Source: Haemophilus parainfluenzae (GTDB taxonomy: Bacteria; Pseudomonadota; Gammaproteobacteria; Enterobacterales; Pasteurellaceae). From it: a stretch of DNA of 64,000 bases. Location: assembly GCF_003252725.1 (NCBI RefSeq), contig NZ_QEPO01000001.1, positions 248,001-312,000 of the forward strand, in the 5' to 3' direction. The translations under genes and the position numbers were made by a program. The notes below the pieces were generated by a model. That model worked only from the letters and a program-made list of their open reading frames with translations, was not told where the DNA came from and did no database searches. Every line of letters begins with the position of its first letter. Position 1 is the first letter of the stretch. Shown here piece by piece: positions 49,882-62,088 of this stretch.

Positions 49882-51423
49882 ATGGATAAAATGAATAAAT
49901 TAGTCGTTTATCTTATAGCCCTGATTTCTGGCGTAATTGGCGTATTTGCCTTTTCACCGTTTGATTATTGGGGATTAGCCTATGTATCCTTAGTCGGATT
50001 GCTTTTTGTGGCAAAAAATGCCAAAAAATCAACCGCACTTTTGGCCACCTTTTTGTGGTCGATGGGCTTTTTCTGTTTTGGTATAAGTTGGTTAAATGTC
50101 AGCATTCATCAATTTGGTGGGGCATCCCTTGGTGTGAGCTATCTCTTGGTGGGCTTACTTTCGGCTTACCTTGCACTTTATCCAATGCTTTTCACCTATT
50201 TAGTGCAACGTTTTCAGGTGCAAAGTGCGGTCATTTTTGCCGCGATTTGGACATTGACTGAATTCTTGCGTGGATGGGTGTTTACCGGTTTTCCGTGGTT
50301 ACAATTTGGTTATACCCAAATTGACAGTCCATTTTTCGGCATCGCGCCGATCTTTGGTGTCACGGGGCTGACATTCTTTACTGTTTGGGCAAGTGCGGTC
50401 ATTTTTAATTTTATTTTTGCACTATCGAAAAAACAATTGAATTTAGTCAGTGTGAATGCATTGCTATTATTGGTTGTGGGTGGATTAAGTGCTTATGCTG
50501 GTAAAGTGAATTTTGTTCAACCAAAAGAAGGTAAAGGACTAACAGTCACGCTTGCACAAGGTAATATTGAGCAAAATTTAAAATGGGATCCTGAATATCT
50601 TTATGCCACGGTAGACATCTATCAAAAACAAATTTTGGCACATTTAGGCAAGTCTGATTTAATTATTTTACCCGAGTCGGCATTGCCAACTTTGGAAAAT
50701 GCGATCTCGCCATTTTTTGAAGCTTTAGATAAGGTAGCGAAAGAGAAAAATACGGAAGTGATGATTGGTACCGTATATCGTGATGAACAAAGCGGTAAAT
50801 TATTAAATTCCATTGTGACGGCAGGGAATCCTGATTTTCCTTATGAGTTGACGACAAAAAATCGTTATAGCAAACATCATCTCGTGCCATTTGGTGAGTA
50901 CGTGCCGTTAGAAAGTTTGTTGCGTCCACTTAATTCCGTATTTAATTTGCCAATGTCTGCGTTCCAAAGTGGCGATGCGGTACAGCCATCTTTTATGGCA
51001 AAACAACATGCTTTTGCGCCAGCTATTTGTTATGAAATTATTTTTGGTGAGCAACTTCGTGAAAATCTGAAAAAAGAAACAGATTATTTGCTGACTATTT
51101 CTAATGATGCGTGGTTTGGTGATAGCATTGGCCCTTGGCAACATCTGCAAATGGCTAGAATGCGCGCGCTCGAATTAGGTAAACCATTAATTCGTGCAAC
51201 CAATACGGGGATTTCAGTGTTTATTGATGCAAAAGGCAACATTGAAGCACAAGCACCTCAATTTGAGGAAACAACACTGACCCATAAAATGGTGCCAACA
51301 GAAGGTAAAACACCTTATGCAGCATTAGGTAATTTACCTATTTATGTGTTGTCATTGATTTTTGTGTTATTACGTGGCTTCACGACGTTATTAAAACGCC
51401 GCTTGAACCTTTCACAAAAATAG
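49882..51423 (+). CDS. lnt: Apolipoprotein N-acyltransferase Lnt
   Basis: Lnt adds the third acyl chain to lipoproteins at the inner membrane; mature Pal is one substrate. The protein (513 aa from ATG 49882; 518 from ATG 49867) has N-terminal membrane segments and a periplasmic nitrilase domain with the catalytic triad in PESALP (Glu), KHHLVPFGEYVP (Lys) and PAICYEI (Cys). I prefer 49882 or 49891 to 49867 because the latter lies in a terminator tail. Three USS occur (near 50032, 50224 and 50393), read as Thr-Ala-Leu and Ser-Ala-Val. Confidence 0.94.
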   Translation: MDKMNKLVVYLIALISGVIGVFAFSPFDYWGLAYVSLVGLLFVAKNAKKSTALLATFLWSMGFFCFGISWLNVSIHQFGGASLGVSYLLVGLLSAYLALYPMLFTYLVQRFQVQSAVIFAAIWTLTEFLRGWVFTGFPWLQFGYTQIDSPFFGIAPIFGVTGLTFFTVWASAVIFNFIFALSKKQLNLVSVNALLLLVVGGLSAYAGKVNFVQPKEGKGLTVTLAQGNIEQNLKWDPEYLYATVDIYQKQILAHLGKSDLIILPESALPTLENAISPFFEALDKVAKEKNTEVMIGTVYRDEQSGKLLNSIVTAGNPDFPYELTTKNRYSKHHLVPFGEYVPLESLLRPLNSVFNLPMSAFQSGDAVQPSFMAKQHAFAPAICYEIIFGEQLRENLKKETDYLLTISNDAWFGDSIGPWQHLQMARMRALELGKPLIRATNTGISVFIDAKGNIEAQAPQFEETTLTHKMVPTEGKTPYAALGNLPIYVLSLIFVLLRGFTTLLKRRLNLSQK

Positions 51424-51495
51424 CAGTCAAAACGACCGCACTTTTTTAACGTGAGAGGAAAATAAATTTCTTCTTGTAAAACCAATGAGATTTTA

Positions 51496-52290
51496 ATGAA
51501 TAAAAATCTAATCGAAGTCAAAAACTTGACCTTTAAACGAGGTGAGCGTGTGATTTACGATAACCTGAATTTAAAAGTCCAACAGGGCAAAATTACGGCT
51601 ATTATGGGGCCATCAGGGATCGGGAAAACCACGCTACTGAAATTAATCGGTGGTCAGTTATATCCTGAACAAGGCGAGATTTTGTTTGATGGACAAGATA
51701 TTTGTCGTCTTTCAAATCGCGAGCTTTACGAAGTACGTAAACGCATGGGAATGTTATTCCAATCAGGTGCATTATTTACGGATATTTCAACGTTTGATAA
51801 CGTGGCATTTCCGATTCGCGAACATACGCGTTTGCCAGAAAGTCTAATTCGTCAAATTGTGTTGATGAAATTAGAAGCGGTGGGCTTACGTGGTGCGGCA
51901 GATTTGATGCCTTCGGAGCTTTCTGGGGGGATGGCGCGTCGTGCAGCATTGGCTCGAGCGATCGCACTTGACCCAGATTTAATCATGTTTGATGAGCCGT
52001 TTACGGGGCAAGATCCAATCAGCATGGGCGTAATTGTGAGCTTAATTAAACGCTTAAATGAGGCGCTGAATTTAACGTCTATCGTGGTTTCCCATGATGT
52101 GCAGGAAGTATTAAGCATTGCGGATTATGCCTATATCATTGCGGATAAACATGTGATTGCCGAAGGAACATCAGAGCAACTGCTGGCGAGTCAAGATCCT
52201 CAAGTGGTGCAGTTCTTGAAAGGTGAAGCAGATGGTCCGGTAAAATTCCATTATCCGGCAGGTGATTATGTGGAGGAATTATTTAAATGA
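51496..52290 (+). CDS. mlaF: Phospholipid ABC ATPase MlaF
   Basis: MlaF powers the MlaFEDB complex, which moves phospholipids between the membranes. The 264-aa ATPase has Walker [10 protein letters not shown], signature LSGGMARR and Walker [11 protein letters not shown]. Its stop overlaps the mlaE start (52287-52290). A USS lies just upstream (51434-51442). Confidence 0.96.
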   Translation: MNKNLIEVKNLTFKRGERVIYDNLNLKVQQGKITAIMGPSGIGKTTLLKLIGGQLYPEQGEILFDGQDICRLSNRELYEVRKRMGMLFQSGALFTDISTFDNVAFPIREHTRLPESLIRQIVLMKLEAVGLRGAADLMPSELSGGMARRAALARAIALDPDLIMFDEPFTGQDPISMGVIVSLIKRLNEALNLTSIVVSHDVQEVLSIADYAYIIADKHVIAEGTSEQLLASQDPQVVQFLKGEADGPVKFHYPAGDYVEELFK

Positions 52291-53072
52291 TCGTTGATAT
52301 GATTTCTTCACTTGGACGAAGCGTAATCAAATTTTTCCGTGCATTAGGCCGTTCTGGCTTTATGTTGTTTGGTGCGTTAGTGGGTAAGCCGCAAATTCGT
52401 CAACATTTTCCTTTATTAGTGAAGCAATTACACGTATTAGGTGTACAGTCTTTACTAATTATCCTGCTTTCAGGTTTATTTATTGGAATGGTGTTGGGCT
52501 TACAAGGTTATGTGGTCTTAGTTGATTTTTCAGCAGAAACCAGCCTTGGACAACTTGTAGCGCTGTCTTTATTACGTGAATTAGGCCCTGTAGTGACCGC
52601 ACTTTTATTTGCGGGTCGTGCAGGTTCAGCATTAACTGCTGAAATTGGCTTAATGAAAGCCACAGAACAACTTTCCAGCCTTGAAATGATGGCGGTCGAT
52701 CCATTACGTCGAGTGATTGCGCCGCGTTTTTGGGCGGGTCTGATTGCGATGCCAATTCTTGCGCTTCTCTTTACCGCGATTGGTATTTGGGGCGGTGCGC
52801 TTGTAGGCGTAGATTGGAAAGGTGTCGATGCAGGTAGCTTTTGGTCTGTGATGCAAAATGCCGTCAGCTGGAGCTATGACATTCTAAACGGATTTATTAA
52901 AAGCGTATTTTTCGCCATTGCCGTGGTGTGGATTGCGTTATTCAATGGTTATGATTGTATTCCGACATCAGAAGGTATCAGTCAAGCCACAACCAGAACG
53001 GTTGTCCACGCATCACTTGTGGTACTTGGACTCGATTTCATCTTAACTGCCATTATGTTTGGGGCAGGCTAA
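52287..53072 (+). CDS. mlaE: Phospholipid ABC permease MlaE
   Basis: MlaE is the membrane subunit. The 261-aa protein has about six hydrophobic segments and the family motif [20 protein letters not shown] (residues ~94-113) containing a USS-encoded Thr-Ala-Leu. Its ATG overlaps the mlaF stop; mlaD follows by 12 bases. Confidence 0.96.
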   Translation: MIVDMISSLGRSVIKFFRALGRSGFMLFGALVGKPQIRQHFPLLVKQLHVLGVQSLLIILLSGLFIGMVLGLQGYVVLVDFSAETSLGQLVALSLLRELGPVVTALLFAGRAGSALTAEIGLMKATEQLSSLEMMAVDPLRRVIAPRFWAGLIAMPILALLFTAIGIWGGALVGVDWKGVDAGSFWSVMQNAVSWSYDILNGFIKSVFFAIAVVWIALFNGYDCIPTSEGISQATTRTVVHASLVVLGLDFILTAIMFGAG

Positions 53073-53084
53073 TAGGGTATTTTT

Positions 53085-53591
53085 ATGCGACAAACAATTA
53101 AATATGAATTTTGGGTAGGCTTATTTTTACTACTCGGTATCGCTGCGTTAGTGTTCCTAGGCTTACGCGTAGCAAATGTACAAGGTTTTGGTGAAACAAA
53201 ATCTTACACAGTGACTGCAACTTTTGACAATATTGGTGGACTAAAAGTCCGTGCACCACTTAAACTTGGTGGGGTAGTCATTGGTCGCGTGTCTGACATT
53301 ACGTTAGACGAAAAATCTTACTTACCAAAAGTCAGTATCGCGATTAATGAAGAATATAAAGAAATTCCGGAAAATAGTTCGTTATCGATCAAAACATCGG
53401 GATTATTAGGCGAGCAATATATCGCCTTAAGTATGGGCTTTGATGATGGTGAAACCGCGATGTTAAAAAACGGTAGCCAAATTCAAGACACAAAATCCGC
53501 AATGGTGTTGGAAGATTTAATCGGCCAGTTCCTTTACGGTGATAAAAAAGCAGACGGTAATGCAGATAAAGCAGAACCTGAAGCCAAATAA
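53085..53591 (+). CDS. mlaD: Phospholipid-binding MCE protein MlaD
   Basis: MlaD forms the hexameric MCE ring in the periplasm. The 168-aa protein has one N-terminal helix (~8-30) and an MCE domain (VTATFDNIGGLKVRAPLKLGG). A Lys/Asp-rich tail follows. It precedes mlaC. Confidence 0.96.
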   Translation: MRQTIKYEFWVGLFLLLGIAALVFLGLRVANVQGFGETKSYTVTATFDNIGGLKVRAPLKLGGVVIGRVSDITLDEKSYLPKVSIAINEEYKEIPENSSLSIKTSGLLGEQYIALSMGFDDGETAMLKNGSQIQDTKSAMVLEDLIGQFLYGDKKADGNADKAEPEAK

Positions 53592-53612
53592 TAATCTTTA
53601 TTTAGGAGATTT

Positions 53613-54260
53613 ATGATGAAATTTACTCAGTTTAAAAAATGGTTTAGCGTGATGGCATTTGCAGTGACTGCACTTTTTGTGACTCAAACTGTACGTGCAG
53701 AAACAAGCCCTTATGTGTTGATGCAACAAGCATCAGATAAGTTATTTGCCGATATCAAAAGCAATCAGGCAAAAATTAAAAAGGATCCAAACTATTTACG
53801 TACTATCGTGCGTAACGATTTATTACCTTACGTGCAAGTAAACTATGCAGGTTCTTTGGTGCTAGGTTCACACTTTAAATCAACCACACCAGAACAACGT
53901 GAAAAATTCTTTAAAGCATTCAGTGATTTTATCGAACAAGCTTACGCGCAAGTGTTAACCGCTTACACCGATCAAAATATTCAAATTGAACCGGCTAAAG
54001 AAGTAGGTGACAAAAACCTTGTGAGTATTCGTGTAAATATCATGCAAAATGGTGGACAAGCGCCAATCAAATTAGATTTTAAATGGCGTAAAAACAGTAA
54101 AACTGGTGAATGGCAAGCTTATGACATGGTTGCTGAAGGCGTGAGCATGGTTGTCACCAAACAAAATGAATGGAGTGGTATCTTACGTCAACAAGGTATT
54201 GATGCATTAACTGCTCAAATTCAAAAATCTGCTGCAGCACCAGTGACATTGAGCAAATAA
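53613..54260 (+). CDS. mlaC: Periplasmic phospholipid shuttle MlaC
   Basis: MlaC carries phospholipid between the outer-membrane MlaA-OmpC complex and MlaFEDB. The 215-aa precursor has a signal peptide (ending VRAETSPY) and the Tol-Tol/YrbC fold (NDLLPYVQVNYAG, FSDFIEQAYAQVL). Two adjacent ATGs (53613, 53616) are possible starts. mlaB follows by 4 bases. Confidence 0.95.
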   Translation: MMKFTQFKKWFSVMAFAVTALFVTQTVRAETSPYVLMQQASDKLFADIKSNQAKIKKDPNYLRTIVRNDLLPYVQVNYAGSLVLGSHFKSTTPEQREKFFKAFSDFIEQAYAQVLTAYTDQNIQIEPAKEVGDKNLVSIRVNIMQNGGQAPIKLDFKWRKNSKTGEWQAYDMVAEGVSMVVTKQNEWSGILRQQGIDALTAQIQKSAAAPVTLSK

Positions 54261-54264
54261 GCGA

Positions 54265-54600
54265 ATGACTGCGTTAAAGTGGGATTTAATCCAAAATAAT
54301 GATAAGATAGCTCTCCAATTATCGGGGGAGCTATCCCGCAACACGTTGTTACCATTATGGCAACAACGTGCTTCTTTTTTATCAGAAAAGCAAAACAATC
54401 AAAGTCTCATTGAATTTGATTTAACTGAAATTAATCGAATTGATTCTGCCGGTTTTGCATTATTGTGTGATTTTCTACACGATTGTGAGCAGTTACTAAA
54501 TAAGAAAGTGCGGTTGATAAACCCTCCAGAACAGTTATTAACCCTTGCTGATTTAGTGAATTTATCTCATTGGATTAGCACTTTTATCGACCATAATTAA
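54265..54600 (+). CDS. mlaB: STAS-domain subunit MlaB
   Basis: MlaB stabilises and regulates MlaF. The 111-aa STAS protein has the phosphorylation-type motif IDSAGFALLCDF (residues ~66-77). It completes mlaFEDCB and precedes ibaG by 13 bases. Confidence 0.93.
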   Translation: MTALKWDLIQNNDKIALQLSGELSRNTLLPLWQQRASFLSEKQNNQSLIEFDLTEINRIDSAGFALLCDFLHDCEQLLNKKVRLINPPEQLLTLADLVNLSHWISTFIDHN

Positions 54601-54613
54601 AACGGAAATCCGA

Positions 54614-56160
<1,547 letters not shown>

Positions 56161-56174
56161 TTAAATCCAGATAA

Positions 56175-56206
56175 AAAAAGAGCGGTCAATTTTGACCGCT
56201 TTTTTA
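56175..56206. terminator. murA/yggS convergent terminator
   Basis: AAAAAGAGCGGTCAA and TTGACCGCTTTTTT form a stem with T- and A-runs on each side. Confidence 0.88.
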
Positions 56207-56217
56207 TTTTCTATTCA

Positions 56218-56925
56218 TTATTTTTTCGAATAATCTCTCGCCCCAAAAATGGCTGTGCCAATACGCACCATGGTCGAGCCGCATTTGATGGCACTTTGCA
56301 TATCATCGGTCATTCCCATTGAAAGCGTATCAATTTGCTGATGAGGCAAAGCGGCTTTAAGTTGTTCAAATAATTGTTCCATCTGGCTAAAAGCCGCTTC
56401 TTGTTCAGTGACATTATCTGTTGGTGCAGGGAGCGCCATTAATCCACGTAAACGTAAGTGCGGTAGATTTTCAATGTGTTTTGCAAGCTCAATCATTTCA
56501 CTCGGTTGAATACCTGATTTACTGGCTTCATCACTGATATTAATTTGAATTAAAACATTCAGTGGGGCTTTATTGACAGGGCGTTGTTCATTTAAACGAT
56601 CAGCAATTTTTGCACGTTCTAGCGTTTGCATCCAATCAAAATGCTCAGCCACAAGACGCGTTTTATTGGATTGCAATGGGCCAATAAAATGCCATTCAAG
56701 CTGAATATTCTGTACTTCAAAATACTGAATTTTATCTACACCTTCTTGAACGTAGTTCTCCCCAAATGCTTTTTGTCCGGCTTGATAGGCTTCTAAAATG
56801 GCTTCATTAGGTTTCGTTTTAGAAACGGCTAATAAAGTGACCGCACTTTCAGGACGATGTGCAAGTTGAGTGGATGTTTGGATTTGTTGATGAATGGTTT
56901 CGAGAGCTTGTTGAATTTTCATCAT
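56218..56925 (-). CDS. yggS: PLP homeostasis protein YggS (YBL036C family)
   Basis: YggS binds pyridoxal phosphate and keeps PLP levels even. The 235-aa protein has the PLP-lysine region LLAVSKTKPNEAILEAYQAG and the SMGMTDDM loop. ATG 56925 (or 56922) follows AGGAAGGA; the TTG at 56940 is less likely. It is convergent with murA and divergent from thrL. A USS lies in it (near 56842). Confidence 0.9.
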   Translation of the reverse strand: MMKIQQALETIHQQIQTSTQLAHRPESAVTLLAVSKTKPNEAILEAYQAGQKAFGENYVQEGVDKIQYFEVQNIQLEWHFIGPLQSNKTRLVAEHFDWMQTLERAKIADRLNEQRPVNKAPLNVLIQINISDEASKSGIQPSEMIELAKHIENLPHLRLRGLMALPAPTDNVTEQEAAFSQMEQLFEQLKAALPHQQIDTLSMGMTDDMQSAIKCGSTMVRIGTAIFGARDYSKK

Positions 56926-57071
56926 TTCCTTCCTGACCAATGTAAAACTCGTTTTATTCTACACGAAAGTAATGATTTTTAGAAAAAATCTTCATTTTTT
57001 CGATTTTATGTTTGACAAGCTCGCGCTTTTTCGGTATTTCTAAACACATCTTTTTTCAAGGTAAAAATACA

Positions 57072-57143
57072 ATGAAAAATAACCGCACTTTCACTATTAC
57101 CACCATTATTATGACCATTACGACAATTAATGGGGCGGGTTAG
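57072..57143 (+). CDS. thrL: thr operon leader peptide
   Basis: The 23-residue peptide (MKNNRTFTITTIIMTITTIN, then GAG) has seven Thr and five Ile, the two amino acids sensed in thr attenuation. The USS ACCGCACTT overlaps codons 4-7 (N-R-T-F), so one control codon is part of an uptake signal. Confidence 0.93.
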   Translation: MKNNRTFTITTIIMTITTINGAG

Positions 57144-57198
57144 TGCGTAGCAAACAGGATCAGGAAAACCCGCATTCAGTCTAGTGCGGGTTTTTTAA
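57135..57198 (+). promoter_or_regulatory. thr attenuator
   Basis: The terminator stem AACCCGCA (57167-57174)/TGCGGGTT (57185-57192) is followed by TTTTTT. GCGGGTT at 57135-57141, around the leader stop, is complementary to AACCCGC and can form the antiterminator. Confidence 0.9.
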
Positions 57199-57232
57199 TA
57201 TTTAAAAATCACAACATCTTGAGGATATTATC

Positions 57233-59680
57233 ATGCGCGTATTAAAATTTGGTGGCACTTCATTAGCCAACCCTGAGCGTTTCTCGCAAGCAGCTCAATT
57301 AATCGAAAAAGCTCATTTAGAAGAACAAGCAGCCGGTGTGTTATCCGCTCCTGCTAAAATTACTAATCATCTTGTCGCCCTCTCTGAAAAAGCCGCATTA
57401 AACCAACCAACCGATACCCACTTTAACGAAGCCATTGAAATTTTCTATAACATCATTAATGGTTTGTACGCTGAAAATAATAAATTTGATCTTGCGGGTA
57501 CCAAAGCCCTCATTGATGCAGAATTTGCCCAAATTAAAGGTTTATTAGAAGAAATCCGCCAAGCTGGCAAAGTAGAAGATAAAGTTAAAGCAACCATTGA
57601 CTGCCGTGGTGAAAAATTATCGATTGCTATGATGAAAGCGTGGTTTGAAGCACGTGGATACAATGTTCACATTGTTGATCCAGTTAAACAATTATTAGCG
57701 CAGGGCGGTTACTTAGAATCTTCAGTTGATATTGAAGAATCTATAAAACGCGTTGATGCGAAAAGTATCGGAAAGGATAAAGTTGTCTTAATGGCAGGTT
57801 TTACCGCTTGTAATGACAAAGGCGAATTAGTGTTATTAGGTCGTAACGGTTCTGATTATTCAGCAGCTTGTTTAGCTGCTTGTTTAGATGCGTCTGTTTG
57901 CGAAATCTGGACTGATGTAGACGGCGTTTATACTTGTGATCCACGTTTAGTACCAGATGCACGTTTATTACCAAGCCTTTCTTATCGTGAAGCAATGGAG
58001 CTTTCTTATTTTGGTGCGAAAGTGATCCATCCGCGTACAATTGGTCCATTATTACCAAAACAAATTCCATGTGTAATTAAAAATACGGGTAATTCATCTG
58101 CGCCAGGTTCTGTGATTGATGGCCATGTAAAATCTGAAGAGTTACAGGTGAAAGGGATTACTAACCTTGATAACGTGGCAATGTTTAACGTTTCAGGTCC
58201 AGGTATGCAAGGTATGGTGGGAATGGCTGCTCGTGTCTTCTCTGCCATGTCGAAAGCAGGGATTTCGGTCATTTTAATCACGCAGTCTTCTTCTGAATAC
58301 AGCATCAGTTTCTGTGTGCCAGTGAAATCAGCGGATGCTGCGAAAGCAATCTTAGAACAAGAGTTTGCTGCAGAATTAAAAGCCCATGAATTAGAACCGA
58401 TTGAAGTTGCAAAAGATCTTTCTATTATCTCTGTTGTGGGCGATGGCATGAAACAAGCTAAGGGTATCGCAGCTCGTTTCTTCTCTGCATTGGCTCAAGC
58501 GAATATCAGCCTAGTCGCGATTGCACAAGGTTCTTCTGAGCGTTCAATTTCAGCGGTAGTGGCGCAAAATAAAGCGATTGAAGCTGTGAAAGCGACTCAC
58601 CAAGCCCTTTTTAATAATAAGAAGGTCGTCGATATGTTTCTAGTCGGCGTAGGTGGGGTAGGCGGTGAATTGATTGAACAAATCAAACAACAAAAAGAGT
58701 ACCTTGCAAAGAAGGATATTGAGATCCGTGTTTGTGCCTTAGCGAATTCAACAAAAATGCTTTTAAATGAAAACGGATTGAATTTAGATAATTGGAAAGC
58801 TGATCTTGAAAATGCAACCCAACCTTCTGATTTCGATGTGTTGTTATCTTTCATTAAATTACATCACGTAGTGAATCCAGTCTTTGTCGATTGTACAACG
58901 GCTGAATCGGTCGCAGGACTTTATGCGCGAGCGTTAAAAGAAGGCTTCCATGTGGTAACCCCAAACAAAAAAGCGAATACCCGTGAATTAGCCTATTACC
59001 ATGAATTACGTCGTAATGCACAAGCAAGCCAACATAAATTCTTATACGAAACTAACGTAGGGGCAGGCTTACCGGTTATCGAAAACTTACAGAACTTATT
59101 GGCTGCAGGTGATGAACTTGAGTATTTTGAAGGCATTTTATCTGGCTCACTTTCTTTCATCTTCGGCAAATTAGAAGAAGGACTTTCTCTTTCAGAAGTG
59201 ACCGCACTTGCACGTGAAAAAGGCTTTACAGAACCAGATCCTCGTGATGATTTATCGGGGCAAGATGTGGCACGTAAATTGCTTATTTTAGCGCGTGAAG
59301 CAGGTCTAGAACTTGAGCTTTCCGATGTGGAAGTGGAGGGAGTATTACCGAAAGGCTTCTCTGAAGGCAAATCTGCTGATGAATTTATGGCGATGTTGCC
59401 ACAATTAGACGCGGAATTTAAAGCACGCGTTGAAGCCGCGAAAGCGGAAGGCAAAGTATTGCGCTACGTAGGCCAAATTAAAGATGGCCACTGCAAAGTG
59501 TCAATCATTGCCGTGGATCAAAATAACCCATTGTATAAGGTGAAAGACGGTGAAAACGCCCTTGCGTTCTACACTCGTTATTATCAACCAATTCCGTTGC
59601 TATTACGTGGTTATGGTGCGGGTAATGCCGTGACTGCAGCAGGTATCTTTGCGGATATTTTAAGAACATTACATCACTAA
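57233..59680 (+). CDS. thrA: Aspartokinase I / homoserine dehydrogenase I (ThrA)
   Basis: ThrA is a fused enzyme for the first and third steps of threonine synthesis. The 815-aa protein has the kinase domain ([13 protein letters not shown]), two ACT repeats (~residues 320-460; [15 protein letters not shown]), and the dehydrogenase domain ([18 protein letters not shown] site; [11 protein letters not shown]). Length matches E. coli ThrA (820). The leader attenuator controls it. Confidence 0.97.
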   Translation: MRVLKFGGTSLANPERFSQAAQLIEKAHLEEQAAGVLSAPAKITNHLVALSEKAALNQPTDTHFNEAIEIFYNIINGLYAENNKFDLAGTKALIDAEFAQIKGLLEEIRQAGKVEDKVKATIDCRGEKLSIAMMKAWFEARGYNVHIVDPVKQLLAQGGYLESSVDIEESIKRVDAKSIGKDKVVLMAGFTACNDKGELVLLGRNGSDYSAACLAACLDASVCEIWTDVDGVYTCDPRLVPDARLLPSLSYREAMELSYFGAKVIHPRTIGPLLPKQIPCVIKNTGNSSAPGSVIDGHVKSEELQVKGITNLDNVAMFNVSGPGMQGMVGMAARVFSAMSKAGISVILITQSSSEYSISFCVPVKSADAAKAILEQEFAAELKAHELEPIEVAKDLSIISVVGDGMKQAKGIAARFFSALAQANISLVAIAQGSSERSISAVVAQNKAIEAVKATHQALFNNKKVVDMFLVGVGGVGGELIEQIKQQKEYLAKKDIEIRVCALANSTKMLLNENGLNLDNWKADLENATQPSDFDVLLSFIKLHHVVNPVFVDCTTAESVAGLYARALKEGFHVVTPNKKANTRELAYYHELRRNAQASQHKFLYETNVGAGLPVIENLQNLLAAGDELEYFEGILSGSLSFIFGKLEEGLSLSEVTALAREKGFTEPDPRDDLSGQDVARKLLILAREAGLELELSDVEVEGVLPKGFSEGKSADEFMAMLPQLDAEFKARVEAAKAEGKVLRYVGQIKDGHCKVSIIAVDQNNPLYKVKDGENALAFYTRYYQPIPLLLRGYGAGNAVTAAGIFADILRTLHH

Positions 59681-59692
59681 AAAGGACATAAT

Positions 59693-60637
59693 ATGTTAAG
59701 AATTTATGCTCCCGCATCGAGTGCAAATATTAGTGTAGGGTTTGACACATTAGGCGCAGCCATTTCACCAATTGATGGTTCATTATTAGGTGATGTCGTA
59801 CAGATTGACTCTATTCCAAGTGGTTTTGAGCTCGAAAGTGCGGGCTATTTTGTGCGTAAATTGCCAAAGGAACCACAAAAAAATATCGTGTATCAGGCCT
59901 ATGTACTGTTTAGTGAGCAATTAAAATTACGCAATGTGAGAGTCAAACCATTGCGTTTGACCCTTGAGAAAAATATGCCGATTGGTTCGGGATTAGGCTC
60001 AAGTGCGTGCTCAATCGTAGCTGCATTAGTGGCATTAAATAAATTCCACGATGAACCATTCTCAAAAATGGAATTGTTAGAAATGATGGGGGAGCTAGAA
60101 GGTCGTATTTCAGGTTCGATCCATTATGATAATGTGGCACCTTGTTACTTAGGCGGTGTGCAATTTATGGTACAATCCCTCGGTAACATTTGCCAAAAAC
60201 TGCCATTTTTTGATAATTGGTATTGGGTCTTAGCTTATCCAGGCATTGAGGTTTCAACCGCTGAAGCGCGCGCAATTTTACCGAAAAGCTACACACGTCA
60301 AGATGTGATCTCTCATGGTCGTCATTTAGGTGGCTTTGTGCATGCATGTCACACTCATCAAGAAAACCTGGCAGCGATGATGATGAAAGATGTGATTGCG
60401 GAACCTTATCGTGAAGCTTTATTACCAAATTTCGCAGAAGTGAAACAAGCTACTCGTGATTTAGGCGCATTAGCAACGGGGATTTCAGGCTCTGGCCCAA
60501 CGATTTTCTCCATCGCACCTGATTTACAAATCGCAACAAAACTGGCGACTTATTTAGAAAATCATTATTTACAAAACAATGAAGGTTTTGTGCATGTTTG
60601 TAAAGTCGATAATGATGGCGCGAGAGAGCTCGGTTAA
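59693..60637 (+). CDS. thrB: Homoserine kinase ThrB
   Basis: ThrB phosphorylates homoserine. The 314-aa GHMP kinase has [16 protein letters not shown] and [20 protein letters not shown]. It follows thrA by 12 bases. Confidence 0.97.
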   Translation: MLRIYAPASSANISVGFDTLGAAISPIDGSLLGDVVQIDSIPSGFELESAGYFVRKLPKEPQKNIVYQAYVLFSEQLKLRNVRVKPLRLTLEKNMPIGSGLGSSACSIVAALVALNKFHDEPFSKMELLEMMGELEGRISGSIHYDNVAPCYLGGVQFMVQSLGNICQKLPFFDNWYWVLAYPGIEVSTAEARAILPKSYTRQDVISHGRHLGGFVHACHTHQENLAAMMMKDVIAEPYREALLPNFAEVKQATRDLGALATGISGSGPTIFSIAPDLQIATKLATYLENHYLQNNEGFVHVCKVDNDGARELG

Positions 60638-60684
60638 ACAATAAATCGCTTTTATCCCCTTTTTTATATTTTTATCCCCTTTTT

Positions 60685-60703
60685 ATAAGAGGGGAATAAC
60701 ATT
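60685..60703 (+). repeat. CCCC..AGGGG hairpin with duplicated arm between thrB and thrC
   Basis: The gap (60638-60734) holds TTTTATCCCCTTTTT twice (near 60649 and 60669), the second followed by ATAAGAGGGG. The last arm can pair with either copy. Confidence 0.6.
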
Positions 60704-60734
60704 TTATTAAAACTCTATAATTAACGGATATACA

Positions 60735-62009
60735 ATGAATTTGTACAATATCAAACACCCTGAAGAACAAGTAAATTTTGCGCAAGCAGTACGTCAAGGA
60801 CTTGGTAAAGATCAAGGTTTGTTCTTTCCAGAAACCATCCCCGCTTTAACCAATATTGATGAGTTATTAGCCTTACCATTGGTTGAACGTAGCCAAAAAA
60901 TTCTTGGCACCTTAATCGGTGAAGAATTGCCGAAAGCCACTTTGGATGCGATGGTGAAAAATGCGTTCACCTTTACGGCACCATTAGAAAAAGTGGAAGA
61001 CAATATTTATGCCCTTGAATTATTTCATGGTCCAACTTTAGCATTTAAAGACTTTGGTGGTCGTTTTATGGCGCAGGCGCTCGCTGCGGTGCGTGGTGAT
61101 GGCAAAATCACCATTTTAACAGCGACATCTGGAGATACTGGCGCAGCGGTTGCCCACGCATTTTACGGTTTGGAAAATATCAATGTCGTGATTTTATATC
61201 CTAAAGGCAAAATCAGCCCATTACAGGAAAAACTATTCTGTACTTTAGGTGGGAATATCCGCACTGTTGCGATTAATGGCGATTTCGATGCGTGCCAAGC
61301 GTTAGTCAAACAAGCGTTTGATGATGCCGAACTACGTCAAGCAATTGGTTTAAACTCAGCAAACTCCATCAACATTAGCCGTTTATTAGCGCAAGTATGT
61401 TATTACTTTGAGGCGGTCGCGCAATTACCAAAAGAAAAACGTGATAATGTCGTGGTTTCTGTACCAAGTGGTAACTTCGGTAATTTAACCGCAGGGTTAA
61501 TCGCGAAAACATTAGGTTTGCCAATTAAACGCTTTATTGCATCAACCAATGCGAACGATACTGTGCCGCGTTATTTAGAATCAGGTAACTGGGCACCTAA
61601 AGCGACTGTAGCCACGCTTTCTAATGCGATGGATGTCAGTCGTCCGAACAACTGGCCACGTGTAGAAGAACTATTCAAACGCAATGGCTGGAATTTAAGT
61701 GATTTAGGTTCAGGTATGTTAAGCGATGGCGAAACAGAAGAAACCTTAAAAGCGATGTACGCAAAAGGTTATTTATGTGAACCACACGGTGCGATCGCCT
61801 ATCAAGTATTGAAAGACCAACTTAAAGCGGATGAAACCGGTATTTTCTTATGTACGGCACATCCAGCGAAATTTAAAGAGTCTGTGGAGCGTATTCTTTC
61901 GCTCGATCTTCCATTGCCGGAAGCGTTGGATAAACACAATAAATTACCATTACTTTCTGATGAAATGGATGACGATTTTGCACAATTACGTGCATATTTG
62001 TTGAAATAA
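60735..62009 (+). CDS. thrC: Threonine synthase ThrC
   Basis: ThrC converts phosphohomoserine to threonine. The 424-aa PLP enzyme has the Lys105-containing PLP segment GPTLAFKDFGGRF and the TSGDTGAAVAHA phosphate-binding loop. The 97-base gap from thrB is longer than usual; see the hairpin there. It ends the thr operon. Confidence 0.97.
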   Translation: MNLYNIKHPEEQVNFAQAVRQGLGKDQGLFFPETIPALTNIDELLALPLVERSQKILGTLIGEELPKATLDAMVKNAFTFTAPLEKVEDNIYALELFHGPTLAFKDFGGRFMAQALAAVRGDGKITILTATSGDTGAAVAHAFYGLENINVVILYPKGKISPLQEKLFCTLGGNIRTVAINGDFDACQALVKQAFDDAELRQAIGLNSANSINISRLLAQVCYYFEAVAQLPKEKRDNVVVSVPSGNFGNLTAGLIAKTLGLPIKRFIASTNANDTVPRYLESGNWAPKATVATLSNAMDVSRPNNWPRVEELFKRNGWNLSDLGSGMLSDGETEETLKAMYAKGYLCEPHGAIAYQVLKDQLKADETGIFLCTAHPAKFKESVERILSLDLPLPEALDKHNKLPLLSDEMDDDFAQLRAYLLK

Positions 62010-62011
62010 TA

Positions 62012-62046
62012 AAAAGTGCGGTTGATTTTGACCGCACTTTTATTTT
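62012..62046 (+). terminator. thrC USS-pair terminator
   Basis: AAAGTGCGGT and ACCGCACTTT with a TTTTATTTTG run, right after the stop. Confidence 0.88.
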
Positions 62047-62056
62047 GTCACTCAAA

Positions 62057-62083
62057 AGGGCGGGATAAACGCCCTTTATTTTT
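62057..62083. terminator. Second terminator before the PTS gene
   Basis: AAAGGGCG/CGCCCTTT around GGATAAA, followed by ATTTTT. It probably also ends the PTS transcript on the minus strand. Confidence 0.8.
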
Positions 62084-62088
62084 AGGAA

